A stretch of DNA of 64,000 bases from Bradyrhizobium sp. LLZ17 (GTDB taxonomy: Bacteria; Pseudomonadota; Alphaproteobacteria; Rhizobiales; Xanthobacteraceae). How positions within the stretch are numbered: the stretch's first letter is position 1; every line of letters begins with the position of its first letter. The notes beneath the pieces were generated by a model that ran no database searches, had not been told where the DNA came from, and saw only the letters and a program-made list of their open reading frames with translations. This document shows, piece after piece, positions 41,236 through 50,525 of the stretch. The position numbers and the translations under genes were made by a program. The stretch covers positions 806,001 to 870,000 of the forward strand of contig NZ_CP165734.1 in the NCBI RefSeq assembly GCF_041200145.1, read 5' to 3'.

Positions 41236-41267
41236 ATTCGGGATGAGTGCATTCGATCCCCGAATGC
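41236..41267 (+). promoter_or_regulatory. Two mutually exclusive hairpins upstream of the lysine-rich gene
   Basis: ATTCGGG (41236-41242) can pair with CCCGAAT (41259-41265), or GCATTCG (41249-41255) with CGAATGC (41261-41267). The two helices share the 3' arm, so only one can form. They sit 40-70 bases before the start of the 30-residue gene. The arrangement resembles a riboregulator or attenuator; no ligand is evident. Confidence 0.4.
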
Positions 41268-41306
41268 GCGCAGCGATTAAAGCCATCTCACACATCGGAG
41301 GGCAAC

Positions 41307-41399
41307 ATGGCCAAGAAAGCAAAGAAGGCGAAGAAGGCGAAGAGCGCAGTGAAGAAGACTGCGAAGAAGACCCGCAAGGTCGCCAAGAAGAAGAAGTAA
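41307..41399 (+). CDS. 30-residue lysine-rich, histone H1-like protein
   Basis: MAKKAKKAKKAKSAVKKTAK then KTRKVAKKKK, only Lys, Ala and a few others, with about 17 Lys in 30 residues. It follows a strong ribosome site (CGGAGGGCAAC) and is followed by a hairpin. It resembles the small lysine-rich nucleoid proteins and histone H1 C-tails; it would bind DNA or RNA by charge. It is too short for gene callers with a length cut-off. The ribosome site, the stop and the hairpin together support a real gene. Confidence 0.65.
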   Translation: MAKKAKKAKKAKSAVKKTAKKTRKVAKKKK

Positions 41400-41415
41400 C
41401 TTCGCTTCTGAAGTT

Positions 41416-41436
41416 GCCGGCTCCTAGAGAGCCGGC
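41416..41436 (+). terminator. Hairpin after the lysine-rich gene
   Basis: GCCGGCTC (41416-41423) and GAGCCGGC (41429-41436) form a perfect 8-bp stem with a five-base loop. No T-run follows, so it may act as a weak terminator or an RNA stabiliser. Confidence 0.5.
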
Positions 41437-41821
41437 ACGTCATCAGCGCCTCTCAACAGGTTCTGGTCGACGATAGAGGGTGTCGGCGAGACATCAGGTC
41501 AACGGTCGGATCGTTCTCTTTCGCGGGTTCGCTCGCCAAAGTCCGGTCCGGCAGAAGAAACAAGTTTTCTTCGTTCGGTGCGGCTCCGGTATTCCGGCTC
41601 CGCAATTTCACGAGTAGCCTCGCGGTCAAAGTGGAATCTGGTCCTGACGTGTTCGCCGACGCCCTCGTTCCCTTGAAGCCGGGGCATTGCCGGCATTCCC
41701 TTTCCCAACATTGCTGATCTGACCCTAGCGTGGTCGCGCTGCCTTGACCGTCCCGGCTGTGGGCAGGCGAGGGCTGCGGCCCGATTGCACGCTGCTTGCG
41801 CGGCGCTTCTCCATTCGCGTT

Positions 41822-41934
41822 GTCATCGCCCGGCTCCGACCGGGCGATCCAGTACGCCGAGACGGCGGTGGCTGCACCGACGAGCTGCGGCGTCCTGGAT
41901 TCCCTGCCTGGGCGGCGAATGACAGATGGGCCTG
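41822..41934. repeat. Intergenic inverted repeat, family E
   Basis: It starts GTCATCGCCCGGCTCCGAC then CGGGCGATCCAGTACGCCG, and ends GGCGGCGAATGACAG. I recall this as a common Bradyrhizobium intergenic element. Confidence 0.65.
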
Positions 41935-41955
41935 GCCACCCTCCGTGCGCGATGG

Positions 41956-42117
41956 TTATCGTTCTCCCAAGATCACGCAGTAAACCAAATCTGACCAATC
42001 CTGGAAGTGCCTGCAAAGCGTGAGCTTTTTGCATTCGACCCGCGCGCGCCGCGCTGTCGCGTTTACGTCTGCTTCATCGCGATGCTTAAACTGCCATTCA
42101 AATTTGCCCGCCATCAT
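41956..42117 (-). CDS. Possible 53-residue protein
   Basis: MMAGKFEWQFKHRDEADVNA at the start, ending LVYCVILGER, from ATG 42117 (or ATG 42114), with TTGGAGACG just upstream as a good ribosome site. The composition is plausible, but I know no homologue and nothing around it supports a role. It overlaps no other gene. Confidence 0.3.
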   Translation of the reverse strand: MMAGKFEWQFKHRDEADVNATARRARVECKKLTLCRHFQDWSDLVYCVILGER

Positions 42118-42266
42118 CGTCTCCAACAAGCCGGCAAACGGCACGAACGAAAAAGAACTCGGGGATGAGTTGAACAGCGCTTGATCCAGATTGGATCAGG
42201 CAAATCAGAGATGGACGGGAGCCGCGCTCGGGGGACGGGGCGGCATAAGAAAAAAGGGGATGCGTG

Positions 42267-42533
42267 ATGTTTCAGGGTACTTTCGATCTGGAGACGGCGA
42301 CGGCGATCGACACGAGCGCGCTGTCGGACGTGCTGTTCGAGCGCGGGATGTATTGGGCGAGCGGCCGTTCCGGCCTGGTCGATCTCGTCGCCGCGCATAA
42401 ATGGTTCAACCTCGCCGCGCTGAAGGGCCGCAAGGACGCCGTCACGCTGCGCCAGGAAGTGGCCGGGCAGATGTCGGATAGCGAGATCTCGGCCGCTCAG
42501 CGCGAGGCGCGGGCGTGGGTGTCCGCGCACTGA
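42267..42533 (+). CDS. SEL1/TPR-like small protein
   Basis: An 88-residue protein starting MFQGTFDLETATAIDTSAL, with a helical repeat similar to SEL1-like units (LFERGMYWASGRSG ... DLVAAHKWFNLAALKG). The AAHKWFNLAALKG segment is close to the SEL1 consensus. It may bind a partner protein; function unknown. ATG 42267 is preferred (GTG at 42264 alternative), after an AAAAAAGGGG site. Confidence 0.7.
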   Translation: MFQGTFDLETATAIDTSALSDVLFERGMYWASGRSGLVDLVAAHKWFNLAALKGRKDAVTLRQEVAGQMSDSEISAAQREARAWVSAH

Positions 42534-42816
42534 GCGGCGCGAGGCGGCCTAATTCACGGATGGCGAATGGCGGCCCATTAATACGAGCTGGAACTCGGGC
42601 GGCCGCGCAGAACGGGCATTCTGCGCTGAACCCCCGGACTGCGCACCTCTTGATCTGGACCTTCCACGCCGGCGCAGCTCGGGCTGCCGGCTGACACGCC
42701 GATTCCAGCGCCGGGCCCGTGCGGCCGTCGCGATGCCGGCTTTCAGGTGAAAGAACGCGACATCCTCAATTCTGCCGCTTGCGGCTCGCCGCCGGGTCGG
42801 GCATACCGCGCATATT

Positions 42817-42910
42817 GGAGACGTGGCCGAGTGGCTGAAGGCGGCGGTTTGCTAAACCGTTATAGGCTTGTAAAGGCCTATCGAGGGTTCGAATCCCTCC
42901 GTCTCCGCCA
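42817..42910 (+). tRNA. tRNA-Ser (GCT)
   Basis: The acceptor stem GGAGACG pairs with CGTCTCC, followed by G and an encoded CCA (42908-42910). The anticodon GCT is at 42851-42853 in the loop TTGCTAA. The long variable arm (TATAGGCTTGTAAAGGCCTA) is characteristic of serine tRNAs. The T arm is GAGGGTTCGAATCCCTC. It reads AGC and AGU. Confidence 0.97.
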
Positions 42911-43082
42911 GCCCCCAATCAAGCATTTGATTTAGTTCCGCTTTTCCGGCTCGTGCGCTGCCGCCAGCAATGCTGCGCCCCAGCTCAAGTCAGGCTGCGG
43001 CCCGTCTCAACATCCGTCGACGAAAAACGTTGCGCTCCGGCCCCCGAGCGGTCGCTGCCGACAAACGGGGGCAGGGACGCGG

Positions 43083-45548
43083 CTATTCCACGCTGCCGGC
43101 GCCGCGGCGCAGATCGGCCTCGATCTGCAGCCGCGTGCCGCCGCCGAAACGGGCGCGGTAGACCTGCAGGTTCTCCATGATCCGCTGCACGTAGTTGCGG
43201 GTCTCGGAGAACGGGATCAGCTCGACCCAGTCGACCGCGTCGATCTTCGGGTCGCGCGGGTCGCCGTAACGGTCGATCCACTTCTTCACGCTGCCGCGGC
43301 CGGCATTGTAGGCCGCGAACGTCATGATGTAGGAGCCGCGATAGTCCTCGAGCAGTCCGCCGAGCTCGGCCGAGCCGAGCGTGGCGTTGTAGGCCGCATC
43401 GTTCTTCAGCCGCGAGATATCGTAGGTGGCGCCGTGCCGCTTGCAGACATAGCGCGCGGCGTCCGGCGTCACCTGCATCAGGCCATAGGCCTGCGCCGGC
43501 GAGACCACGGCCGGGTTGAACGCGCTTTCCTGCCGCGCGATGGCGTAGACGATGCTGCGCTCGACCTCGGGACCGATCGGGGTGAACTTCGGAATGCCGT
43601 TGACGGGATAGGCGTAGAAGTCGAACGGCAGGCCGCGATTGAGCGCGGCCTTGCCGACCAGCAGCATGCCGCGGGCGTCGCTGTAGTGCTGGGCCAACTC
43701 GCCAAGCCCGGCGAGCGCCTCGGGATCGCCGTTCTCGCCCATGTCGGCGAGCATCGGCACCGCCAGCTCCCGCTCATCGAGCTCGTACAGCAATTGCGCG
43801 GCGCGCACGATCTCCAGCCGCTCGGCACCACGGCCGCGCGGCGGGCTGTTGAGTTCGATCTGCGGCAGGCCGAGCTTGGCGCGGGCGAGCTGGCCGTAAT
43901 AGCTGGTCGATTGTTCGGCGGCGCGGGCATAGGCGTTGCGCGCTTCCTGTTGGCGCCCTGCGGCTTCGGCCGCGCGGCCCTGCCAGTAGCCGGCACGCGC
44001 CAGCGTGGTCGGATTGACGCTGCCGACGCCGATGCGCGCGAAATGCTGGGCGGCGGCCGCGGGATCGTTGAGGAAGCGCAGCGCGATCCAGCCCGCGGTG
44101 AACTCCTGCTCGGTCTTGTAGATGTCGCGCGTGGGCAGCGCCGCGTCGCGCGCGATCAGATAGGCGCTGCGGAATTCCTCGGTGTCGATCATCTTGCGCG
44201 CCAGCAGGCGCCGCTCGATCCACCATTCGTCGAGATTGTAGAGCCGGTTCGGATCCTTCGGCGCCGACAGCATGAGCTGGGCGGCTTCGGCGAATTTCTC
44301 CTCGCGGCGCAGGAGCTGGATCTTGCTGAAGATGAACCCGGGATCGCTGTGCAGCTCGCGCGGCACCTCTTCGAGCAGCGCGCGCGAATTCGGCGCCTTC
44401 TTGTAGGAGGCGATGCGGGCCCTGGCGAGCGCGACATAGCCGGCGCCGAGACGTTTCGCGGCGCGCAACGCCGCCTCGTGCTCGCTGCCGTAGAGCAGCG
44501 TGTCCATCCGTGCCTTCTGGTCGCCGGGCGTGAGCAGCGCCCCGAACTGGTCGAGCGCGTTGTTCTCGGTCTCCTCCGACATCGGATCGCTGCGCCAGGC
44601 CTCGCGCACGAGCCGTTCGGCATTGGCGCGGTCGCCGCGCGCCAGCATCGCCTTGGCAAGCGTGAAGCGGCCCTTGGCGGAGACCGGGGATTCGTTCTCG
44701 AACCACGACCAAGCGACCGAATCGTCGCGCCTGTCGTCCCACATCGCCGCCTCCAGCCGCCGGCGCAGGAAGGTCTGCGACGGCCAGCTCGGATTGGCGG
44801 AGAGGAAGGCGCGGTAACGCTCAACGCTGGCGCCATTGTCCTCGCTGCGCAGGATGATCCATTCCGCCAGTTTTCGCGCGACGGGATCCGAGATCGTCGC
44901 TGCTGCGTCGGTGGCATCACCCGGCCTGCGCCTGCGCACGAGCTCGATGACGTTTTCCAGCGTGGCCTTGTCGGCTTGCGATGTCGAGGAGGTCGCAGCC
45001 ACGGCCGCTGGCGTGACCGGCTTGCGCGGTGCGGCGTGCTGGCGGGTCGCCGGTGCCAGGACGGGAGCCGCGACCGGCTTGGCGACGGCCGGGGCGGCCG
45101 GTCGGATGGTGGCCGTCACGGCCGGCGCCGCCTTGGCGGCCGGACCGTTGGCGGTCGATCGCGATTTCGGAGTGGGCGCCGCTGCTGCAGGCTTAGGCTT
45201 GTCCTTTTCCTTGCCGGCGGCCTTGGGGGCCGTCTTGGCGGCATCCTTGGCCGGGCCTTTGGTCGCGCCCTTACTGCCTTCCTTGGCTGCTTCCTTAGCG
45301 GTTTCCTTGCCAATTCCCTTGTCGGTTGCCTTGCCAGTTGCCTTGCCAGTTCCCTTGGCCGATCCTTTGACAGGGACCTTCGCGCTGTCCTTGACGGCTG
45401 GCTTGGGGGTGTCCTTGGCCCCTTGCTCGGTCGTCTCGTTGGATTTGTCGTTGGACTTGGCCAAGGCGGCGCAGCCGACCGACAGCCCTGCCATCAGGCA
45501 AACGACCAGACCGGTGGATCGCCACGCGGCACGAGGAAGGAAAATCAC
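43083..45548 (-). CDS. slt: Soluble lytic murein transglycosylase
   Basis: An 821-residue periplasmic transglycosylase that cleaves peptidoglycan glycan strands. An N-terminal signal ([19 protein letters not shown]) is followed by a long Lys/Ala/Thr/Gly low-complexity linker with imperfect [14 protein letters not shown] repeats, then a helical superhelix region and a C-terminal SLT domain with catalytic Glu in [12 protein letters not shown], then [11 protein letters not shown] and [11 protein letters not shown]. The GTG at 45548 is likely; a TTG at 45575 would add nine residues. Monocistronic, divergent from dapA. Confidence 0.92.
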   Translation of the reverse strand: MIFLPRAAWRSTGLVVCLMAGLSVGCAALAKSNDKSNETTEQGAKDTPKPAVKDSAKVPVKGSAKGTGKATGKATDKGIGKETAKEAAKEGSKGATKGPAKDAAKTAPKAAGKEKDKPKPAAAAPTPKSRSTANGPAAKAAPAVTATIRPAAPAVAKPVAAPVLAPATRQHAAPRKPVTPAAVAATSSTSQADKATLENVIELVRRRRPGDATDAAATISDPVARKLAEWIILRSEDNGASVERYRAFLSANPSWPSQTFLRRRLEAAMWDDRRDDSVAWSWFENESPVSAKGRFTLAKAMLARGDRANAERLVREAWRSDPMSEETENNALDQFGALLTPGDQKARMDTLLYGSEHEAALRAAKRLGAGYVALARARIASYKKAPNSRALLEEVPRELHSDPGFIFSKIQLLRREEKFAEAAQLMLSAPKDPNRLYNLDEWWIERRLLARKMIDTEEFRSAYLIARDAALPTRDIYKTEQEFTAGWIALRFLNDPAAAAQHFARIGVGSVNPTTLARAGYWQGRAAEAAGRQQEARNAYARAAEQSTSYYGQLARAKLGLPQIELNSPPRGRGAERLEIVRAAQLLYELDERELAVPMLADMGENGDPEALAGLGELAQHYSDARGMLLVGKAALNRGLPFDFYAYPVNGIPKFTPIGPEVERSIVYAIARQESAFNPAVVSPAQAYGLMQVTPDAARYVCKRHGATYDISRLKNDAAYNATLGSAELGGLLEDYRGSYIMTFAAYNAGRGSVKKWIDRYGDPRDPKIDAVDWVELIPFSETRNYVQRIMENLQVYRARFGGGTRLQIEADLRRGAGSVE

Positions 45549-45788
45549 GGCGTTACGTCGCCCCGAATCAGTCAACTGGCCCAGACCTGCTTGTACAAGA
45601 TTTGGCTGTATTTGATTGAATATGCGGGCAAAATACCAACAGCCCCTTACCGAGGACCGCTTTGCACCACCACCGCGGCAAAATCGCGGCTTAAACGGTG
45701 CGTCACGCGGATGCGGCCTTTTACCGGCCGGACAGACCCGATATGTATGGCGCTTGCTCTAAAATCTCGCCGCGTACGGAGGAAGTCC

Positions 45789-46679
45789 ATGGCAGCCAAG
45801 ACGAAATTCCGGGGGTCCTTCACCGCCTTGGTCACGCCCTTCAAGAACGGCGCGCTGGACGAGGCGGCATTCCGCTCGCTGGTCAATTGGCAGATTTCCG
45901 AGGGCACCAACGGCCTGGTCCCGGTCGGCACCACTGGCGAGAGCCCGACGCTCAGCCATAACGAGCACAAGAAGGTGGTCGAATGGTGCATCGGCGAGGC
46001 CAAGGGGCGCGTTCCCGTGATCGCCGGCGCCGGCTCCAACTCGACGACGGAAGCGGTCGAGCTTGCCCAGCATGCCGAGAAGGCAGGCGCCGACGCCGTG
46101 CTGGTGGTGACGCCCTATTACAACAAGCCGACGCAGGAGGGGATGTACCAGCACTTCAAGGCGATCAACGACGCGATCGGGATTCCGATCGTCATCTACA
46201 ACATTCCGCCGCGCTCGGTGATCGACATGTCGGTCGACACCATGAAGCGGTTGTGGGAGCTGAAGAACATCGCGGGCGTCAAGGACGCCACCGCCAGCAT
46301 GGTCCGCGTCTCGCAGCAGCGCGCGGCGATGGGCGAGGATTTCAACCAGCTCTCCGGCGAGGACGCGACCATCCTCGGCTACATGGCGCACGGCGGCCAT
46401 GGCTGCATCTCGGTGACCTCGAACGTCGCGCCGCGGCTGTGTTCCGAGTTCCACATCGCCTGGCAGAAGGGCGATCATGCCACTGCGCTGAAGCTGCACG
46501 ACAAGCTGATGCCGCTGCACAACAATTTGTTCATCGAGAGCAATCCGGCGCCGATCAAGTATGCGTTGTCGCTACTCGGCAAGATGGACGAGACGCTGCG
46601 GCTGCCGATGGTCCCGGTCTCCGAGCCGACGCGAATTGCCGTGCGCAGCGCCATGGTGCACGCCGGCCTGATCAACTGA
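45789..46679 (+). CDS. dapA: 4-hydroxy-tetrahydrodipicolinate synthase
   Basis: A 296-residue class I aldolase making the first committed intermediate of lysine/diaminopimelate synthesis from pyruvate and aspartate semialdehyde. The Schiff-base Lys is near 165 (IAGVKDATA) and Tyr near 137 ([10 protein letters not shown]). [10 protein letters not shown] and [11 protein letters not shown] are intact. The ribosome site GGAGGA lies ahead of ATG 45789. A divergent slt gene lies upstream, so the pair supplies and remodels cell wall. Confidence 0.95.
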   Translation: MAAKTKFRGSFTALVTPFKNGALDEAAFRSLVNWQISEGTNGLVPVGTTGESPTLSHNEHKKVVEWCIGEAKGRVPVIAGAGSNSTTEAVELAQHAEKAGADAVLVVTPYYNKPTQEGMYQHFKAINDAIGIPIVIYNIPPRSVIDMSVDTMKRLWELKNIAGVKDATASMVRVSQQRAAMGEDFNQLSGEDATILGYMAHGGHGCISVTSNVAPRLCSEFHIAWQKGDHATALKLHDKLMPLHNNLFIESNPAPIKYALSLLGKMDETLRLPMVPVSEPTRIAVRSAMVHAGLIN

Positions 46680-46704
46680 CACGTTCGCTTTTCGGGGAGC
46701 TTTC

Positions 46705-47151
46705 ATGGGCGCGGTCGACGAAAAGGGCAGGCGGATGCTCACGGAGTTCCGCGACTTCGCCATGAAGGGCAACGTCGTCGACCTCGCGGTCGGCGTCATC
46801 ATCGGCGCGGCCTTCGGCGCCATCGTCAACTCGCTGGTCGGCGACGTGATCATGCCGATGATTGGCGCCGCCACCGGCGGTCTCGACTTCTCGAACTACT
46901 TCACCCCCTTGTCGGCGAAGGTCACCGCCACCAATTTAGCTGACGCGAAAAAGCAAGGTGCCGTGCTGGCTTGGGGCAGCTTCCTGACGCTCACGATCAA
47001 CTTCATCATCGTCGCCTTTGTGCTGTTCCTGGTGATCCGCGCCATGAACACCTTGAAGCGGAAGGAAGAGGCGGCACCGGTCGCGCCGCCGAAGCCGTCG
47101 GCCGAGGTGGCGTTGCTGACCGAGATCCGCGATCTCCTCAAGAAGTCTTGA
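46705..47151 (+). CDS. mscL: Large-conductance mechanosensitive channel
   Basis: A 148-residue inner-membrane channel opening under hypo-osmotic shock. It has the pore helix ([21 protein letters not shown]), then [13 protein letters not shown], the second span ([18 protein letters not shown]) and a charged C-terminal helix ([11 protein letters not shown]). ATG 46705 gives a short N-terminal extension; ATG 46735 is an internal alternative. It follows dapA by 25 bases. Confidence 0.94.
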   Translation: MGAVDEKGRRMLTEFRDFAMKGNVVDLAVGVIIGAAFGAIVNSLVGDVIMPMIGAATGGLDFSNYFTPLSAKVTATNLADAKKQGAVLAWGSFLTLTINFIIVAFVLFLVIRAMNTLKRKEEAAPVAPPKPSAEVALLTEIRDLLKKS

Positions 47152-47227
47152 CGCGCGCACTTCATCCAAACTGTTAGCGTCCGACGCGCATCTCGATCGG
47201 GTTTCTCTGCCGGGTTTTTGAACGAAG

Positions 47228-47700
47228 ATGGCCGATAAGAAAGAACGTCCGATCAAGGTCATGGCGGAAAACCGCAAGGCCCGCTTCAACTATGCCATCG
47301 AGGATACGGTCGAGGCCGGCATTGCGCTGACCGGGACCGAGGTCAAGTCGATCCGCAACGGCAAGAGCACGATCGCGGAATCCTACGCCGATCTGAAGGA
47401 CGGCGAGATCTGGCTGATCAACGCCACCATTCCCGAATATCTCCAGGGCAATCGCTTCAATCACGAGCCCAAACGGCCGCGAAAACTGCTGCTTCATCGC
47501 AAGCAGATCAACAAGCTGATGGGTGCCGTCGACCGCGAGGGCATGACGCTGATCCCGCTCAAGCTCTACTTCAACGAACGCGGCCGGGCCAAACTGCAGC
47601 TCGCGGTGGCGAAGGGCAAAAATTGCACGACAAGCGCGAGACCGAGAAGAAGCGGGACTGGAGCCGGGAGAAGGGCCGGCTGATGCGGGCGAGGGGATAG
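47228..47700 (+). CDS. smpB: SsrA-binding protein (frameshifted near the end)
   Basis: A 157-residue tmRNA partner that brings tmRNA to stalled ribosomes. It has [19 protein letters not shown] and [14 protein letters not shown], then [19 protein letters not shown]. The A5 run at 47628-47632 should be A6; restoring it gives the conserved basic tail [20 protein letters not shown], which enters the ribosomal mRNA channel. The uncorrected tail is anomalous. It partners RNase R (rnr, 12 kb) in clearing non-stop messages. Confidence 0.93.
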
Positions 47701-47704
47701 CGAG

Positions 47705-48286
47705 ATGAATCAGAAAAACCTGATCGAGGTCGACTGGAGCAAGATCCCGGCACCCGCTGACGACGGCGGCGCTGCCCATCTGAGAGGCCTGACGCTGCCC
47801 GCGATCAGCCTGCTCGCGACCGACGATACATCGGTGACGCTGTCGGCGCTCTCCGGCCGCACCGTGGTGTTCGCCTATCCGCGCACCGGCGAGCCCGGCA
47901 AGATCTCGCTGGTCGACGACTGGGACATGATCCCGGGCGCGCGCGGTTGCACCCCGCAGACTTGCGCATTTCGCGATCTGTTTGCCGAGCTGAAAGTCGC
48001 GGGCGCTGCCCAGGTGTTCGGCCTCTCGACGCAGAGCAATGCCTACCAGACCGAGATGGCGTCGCGGCTGCATCTGCCGTTCCCGGTGCTCTCGGATGAG
48101 AAGCTGGTGCTGACACGCGCCCTCAATCTGCCGACCATGGGAGTCGCAGGTCTGACGCTGATCAAGCGTCTCGCGCTGATCATCGATGACGCCGAGATCG
48201 TGCAGGTGTTCTACCCGGTGTTCCCGCCCGACCGGAACGCTGGCGATGTGCTGGACTGGCTCAAGGCCAATCCCGCCAAGGCCTGA
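47705..48286 (+). CDS. Peroxiredoxin, BCP/PrxQ family
   Basis: A 193-residue thiol peroxidase. The peroxidatic Cys lies in ARGCTPQTCAFRD, with a second Cys four residues on (CxxxxC), the atypical two-Cys PrxQ arrangement. LSTQSNAYQTEMASRLHLPFPVLSD is split by the usual loop. No signal peptide; cytosolic. It follows smpB by only four bases and could be co-transcribed. The electron donor, probably thioredoxin, is not adjacent. Confidence 0.85.
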   Translation: MNQKNLIEVDWSKIPAPADDGGAAHLRGLTLPAISLLATDDTSVTLSALSGRTVVFAYPRTGEPGKISLVDDWDMIPGARGCTPQTCAFRDLFAELKVAGAAQVFGLSTQSNAYQTEMASRLHLPFPVLSDEKLVLTRALNLPTMGVAGLTLIKRLALIIDDAEIVQVFYPVFPPDRNAGDVLDWLKANPAKA

Positions 48287-48304
48287 CTCAGGACCTGATC
48301 CAGG

Positions 48305-48980
48305 CTAATCGAGGTCAGCCTTCACCTTCGCGAACACACTTCGGAACATGTCCGGCGTCAGCACGCGGGTGTTCGTGTTGTAGCGCGAGCAGTGATAGCT
48401 GTCGTAGAGCTTGAACGCGCCGGCCTGATGCACCGCGCCATGGCCGAAGAGGGGCTTGCGAGGCCTTCAGATTGAGCGGCTTGAGCACGCTGTCGTGCGC
48501 AATCCGCCCGAGCGCGACGATGGCGCGCAAATTCGGCATCGTCGCGAGATTGGCCACGAGAAACTGGCGGCAGGTGTTGATCTCCGCCGGCAGCGGCTTG
48601 TTCTGCGGCGGCACGCAGTGCACGGCGTTGGCGATCCGGCAGTCGACCAGCCGCAATCCGTCGTCAGGCCGCGCTTGGTAGCTGCCCTTGGCAAAGCCGT
48701 ATTCGATCAACGTCGCGTAGAGCAGGTCGCCGGCATAGTCGCCGGTGAACGGCCGGCCCGTGCGGTTGGCGCCCTGCATCCCCGGCGCAAGGCCGACGAT
48801 CAGCAGGCGCGCCTTGGTGTCACCAAATGGCGCAACCGGCGCGTTGTGCCACAACGGCTCCCGCGCGCGGTTCGCCTCGCGAAACGCGACCAGGCGCGGG
48901 CAGAGCGGACAGTCGCGATCGGGTACGAGTGTGAGGGCCCGGCGGCTCAGCCGGGCCGTCTCATTCCTCGAAATCGTCAT
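48305..48980 (-). CDS. Uracil-DNA glycosylase, family 4/5 type (frameshifted)
   Basis: About 224 residues removing uracil from DNA. It has an N-terminal DCPLCPRLVAFREAN, the active-site GLAPGMQGANRTGRPF, then VPPQNKPLPAEI and LKASQA...FGHGAVHQ, ending RYNTNTRVLTPDMF. Family 5-like features (GLAPG, Cys pair) suggest the four-iron-sulfur cluster type. The frame changes at 48451-48454 (a G4 run, C4 in the gene, with one extra or two missing bases). ATG 48980 is within the preceding NYN gene, overlapping it by 20 bases. Confidence 0.83.
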
Positions 48981-49604
48981 CGCCCCTCGGCGCCATGGTG
49001 GTCGCGCGCTGGAGGAACTGCGGGGCGTGGTGGCGTGCTTCGCGCTCGCCGCGATCGCGCGGGCGGGGCGCTCGGACGGATCGCGGCCAAGCTTGGACTG
49101 CAGCTCGACCAGATCGGTGAAGACGTCGGCCTGGCGGCGCAACTCGTCGGCGATCATCGGCGGCTGGCTGGCGATCGTGGAGATCACCGTGACCCGCACG
49201 CCGCGGCGCTGCACGGCCTCGACCAAGGAGCGGAAGTCGCCGTCGCCCGAGAACAGGATCATCTGGTCGATGTGCTCGGCGAGCTCCATGGCGTCGACCG
49301 CAAGCTCGATGTCCATGTTGCCCTTGACCTTGCGGCGGCCGGAGGCGTCGATGAACTCCTTAGTCGCCTTGGTGACGACGGTGTAGCCGTTGTAGTCCAG
49401 CCAGTCGATCAGCGGACGGATCGAGGAGTATTCCTGATCCTCGATGATCGCGGTGTAGTAGAACGCCCGCAGCAATGTCCCGCGGCTCTGAAATTCCTTC
49501 AGCAGGCGCTTGTAATCGATGTCGAAGCCGAGAGTTTTCGCTGTCGCGTAAAGATTGGCCCCGTCGATAAAGAGCGCGATCTTGTCGGTGGAGGAAGGTG
49601 ACAT
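48961..49604 (-). CDS. NYN/LabA-type RNase-like protein (frameshifted)
   Basis: About 214 residues. The NYN (PIN-like nuclease) domain has IALFIDGANLYATAKTLGFD, MDIELAVDAMELAEHID and FSGDGDFRSLVEAVQRRG, whose Asp residues would bind metal. Members of the LabA/DUF88 group act in RNA turnover. The frame changes at 49049-49052, where one G is missing; restoring it gives EREARHHAPQFLQR and a normal end at 48961. Without it the gene reads through into UDG as one false 430-residue protein. Confidence 0.85.
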
Positions 49605-49847
49605 TCAGTTTGCTCGCGTAGAGTTCGTGATCAATCGTTTTTTGTTGGCGGCGCAAGCCGCGCAGCTCAAGGTCCTGCCGAAACCCGTCGAAACCGCAAA
49701 TCCGGAGAAGTCGGGGCAATCAAGGTATAGTTATGGCGGACTTTCACACACCCGGCGCCACCATCAATGGCAGCCCGGGAAACCACCCATCCCAGCCCCA
49801 ATGTGGGGTTAGCAGAGCCGTTTGGCGAGGCCAAATCACAAATTGGC

Positions 49848-49875
49848 CTTGCGAAACGGTCTTGGTCCCTATAAC
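49848..49875 (+). promoter_or_regulatory. Candidate promoter of rpoZ
   Basis: CTTGCG (49848-49853), 16 bases, TATAAC (49870-49875), 51 bases before the rpoZ start. The hexamers fit the usual alphaproteobacterial housekeeping consensus. The rest of 49605-49926 is non-coding. Confidence 0.5.
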
Positions 49876-49926
49876 TACCCCCAATCATCCACATATTTTG
49901 TCCCACCCACAGCGGAGCGACAGTCC

Positions 49927-50319
49927 ATGGCTCGCGTCACCGTAGAAGATTGTATCGACAAGGTCGACAACCGGTTTGACCTGGTCCCGCTGGCCGCCCA
50001 CCGCGCCCGCATGATCTCGTCCGGTTCACAACTAACGGTTGACCGCGATAACGACAAGAACCCTGTTGTATCTTTGCGTGAAATTGCCGACGAGACCATC
50101 TCGCCGGAGGATCTCCGCGAGGAGCTGGTGCACTCGCTCCAGAAGTTCGTCGAGGTCGACGAGCCTGAGCCGGATACGGTGCCGCTGATCGGTTCCGCGG
50201 GTGCGAGCGTCGATGCGGACGATACCGAAGTTGCCGTGGAACGCATGACCGAAGAGGAGCTCCTGAAGGGCCTCGAAGGGCTCGCGCCGCCGGAAGAGCA
50301 GCCCGAGGAGGACGAGTAA
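49927..50319 (+). CDS. rpoZ: RNA polymerase omega subunit
   Basis: A 130-residue omega subunit. It opens [20 protein letters not shown] and has the conserved RARMISSG and [14 protein letters not shown]. The acidic C-terminal extension ([22 protein letters not shown]) is typical of alphaproteobacteria. Omega binds ppGpp, the product of the next gene, rsh. A strong terminator lies directly after it, so rsh mostly uses its own promoter. Confidence 0.96.
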   Translation: MARVTVEDCIDKVDNRFDLVPLAAHRARMISSGSQLTVDRDNDKNPVVSLREIADETISPEDLREELVHSLQKFVEVDEPEPDTVPLIGSAGASVDADDTEVAVERMTEEELLKGLEGLAPPEEQPEEDE

Positions 50320-50357
50320 TCGTCCCATCGCGATCGTCGAATTGTTGTGATCTTATC

Positions 50358-50392
50358 AAAGGCCCGAACGCTCGTTCGGGCCTTTGCTTTTG
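50358..50392 (+). terminator. Rho-independent terminator of rpoZ
   Basis: AAAGGCCCGAAC (50358-50369) pairs perfectly with GTTCGGGCCTTT (50374-50385) across a four-base loop, followed by GCTTTTG. It separates rpoZ from rsh. Confidence 0.9.
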
Positions 50393-50525
50393 TTGGCGTT
50401 TTCGTGGTTACCATAGCGTTGTCGGTTGGCGCCGCACCTGTCACTGAATTGATCGGACGCGGGCGCGATCGGAGCTAAGATGTATACAACGGGCTGTTTT
50501 ATGGTCCGTTTGAAGGCAGGACGGC

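Larger units (their letters stand above)
41437..42266. other. Gene-poor accessory-looking interval
   Basis: About 830 bases with no convincing large gene on either strand. It contains a family E repeat (41822-41934) and one possible short minus-strand gene (41956-42117). An open frame of 193 codons on the minus strand (41453-42034) runs through the repeat and has no family likeness, so I do not call it. Confidence 0.45.

Noticed and set aside
41453..42034. 193-codon minus-strand open frame
   Set aside because: It crosses an intergenic repeat, has no recognisable domain and no good ribosome site.
43434..46679. A very long plus-strand open frame opposite slt that runs on into dapA
   Set aside because: Only the last part from 45789 is dapA. 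The part opposite slt is an antisense artefact of GC-rich codon bias, with no family motifs.
48315..49604. One 429-residue NYN-UDG fusion
   Set aside because: A missing G near 49050 explains it. Restoring the base gives a normal NYN end and a separate UDG start.
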